Shown: positions 34,991 through 35,101 of the stretch, piece after piece
How positions within the stretch are numbered: position 1 is the first letter of the stretch
Layout of the letters: each line of letters opens with the position of its first letter
NCBI GenBank assembly: GCA_004322135.1
Contig: SCSG01000021.1
Coordinates: forward strand, 1-35,101
Origin: Burkholderiaceae bacterium
GTDB taxonomy: Bacteria > Pseudomonadota > Gammaproteobacteria > Burkholderiales > Burkholderiaceae_B
Length of the DNA stretch: 35,101 nt
Direction of reading: 5' to 3'
Notes under the pieces: generated by a model
What the model was told of the DNA's origin: nothing
Databases searched by the model: none
Seen by the model: the letters and a program-made list of their open reading frames with translations, nothing else
Translations under genes and position numbers: made by a program

Positions 34991-35101
34991 GTGCGCCCAG
35001 CATGGGCGCACTCTTGCGGGTGGAAGTCCCGCCGTAAGCTGATCACAGCGAACGAAGTGAAGCGCAACTGCATGAGGGCGACCGAATGTGGGGAGGAAGC
35101 G
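34991..35101 (+). mobile_element. 5' end of a group II intron, bacterial class C (continues past the window)
   Basis: The sequence from GTGCG matches the start of bacterial group II introns. GTGCGCCC (34991-34998) pairs with GGGCGCAC (35004-35011) around AGCAT; then GCGGG (35016-35020) pairs with CCCGC (35028-35032). AATGTGGGGAGGAAGCG closes the visible part. The Oceanobacillus iheyensis class C intron begins GTGTGCCCGGCATGGG, carries GGGTGAGAGTCCC next and GAAGGAAGCGG further on, the same order of elements. Class C introns are known to insert just after intrinsic terminators, exactly the position here. The reverse transcriptase gene and 3' end would lie to the right, outside the window, so intactness cannot be judged. 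Confidence 0.85.

Overview
The window looks like a chromosomal segment of a betaproteobacterium of the order Burkholderiales, most likely family Alcaligenaceae (the Bordetella/Achromobacter/Pusillimonas side). The grounds are the 5S rRNA 3' end, moderate-to-high GC, and housekeeping proteins in a typical order (yebC-purD-hemF-nadD-rsfS-rlmH and nitrilase-tldD). The genus call is inference; no database was searched.

Layout. At 1-117 the window opens in the last part of a 5S rRNA gene and its terminator, so an rRNA operon lies to the left. A decayed 3' end of an IS3-family element follows (about 223-375). From 464 to 7184, on the minus strand, comes a housekeeping run read yebC, purD, hemF, nadD, rsfS, rlmH, pyk, maf. 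Divergent from it are a YjgR/HerA-like ATPase gene and a quinone oxidoreductase gene. Then come fbp and pepN (minus), a DUF4136 lipoprotein (plus), an H-NS-family gene (minus), and a Nit1-type amidase with tldD (plus).

The accessory core is 17408-24640, a compatible-solute module. A MarR-type gene (ectR-like) overlaps ectA and is followed by ectB, ectC and ectD, which make ectoine and then 5-hydroxyectoine. Converging on it from the right is an ABC uptake operon read ehuB-ehuC-ehuD-ehuA. The two outer promoters carry nearly identical A+T-rich palindromes differing at one of 14 bases. One overlaps the -10 box of ectR and the other the -35 box of ehuB, suggesting one regulator controls both synthesis and retrieval.

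Right of the module, aroG (DAHP synthase) is preceded by what reads as a complete transcription attenuator. It has a 27-codon leader peptide gene with a Tyr/Phe run (YFFYFTF), a 1:2 hairpin, a competing 2:3 antiterminator helix and a 3:4 intrinsic terminator with seven T residues. This is the strongest unexpected signal in the window. aroG is followed without an evident terminator by a D-lactate-dehydrogenase-like FAD oxidase gene and glcD, glcE, glcF (glycolate oxidase), then mnmA.

The right end has a GST-family gene (minus), purB, a tRNA-Lys(CTT) with its terminator, and, two or three bases after the T-run, the 5' end of a group II intron of the bacterial C class, cut off by the window edge. 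Mobile DNA therefore sits beside a stable-RNA terminator at both ends of the window.
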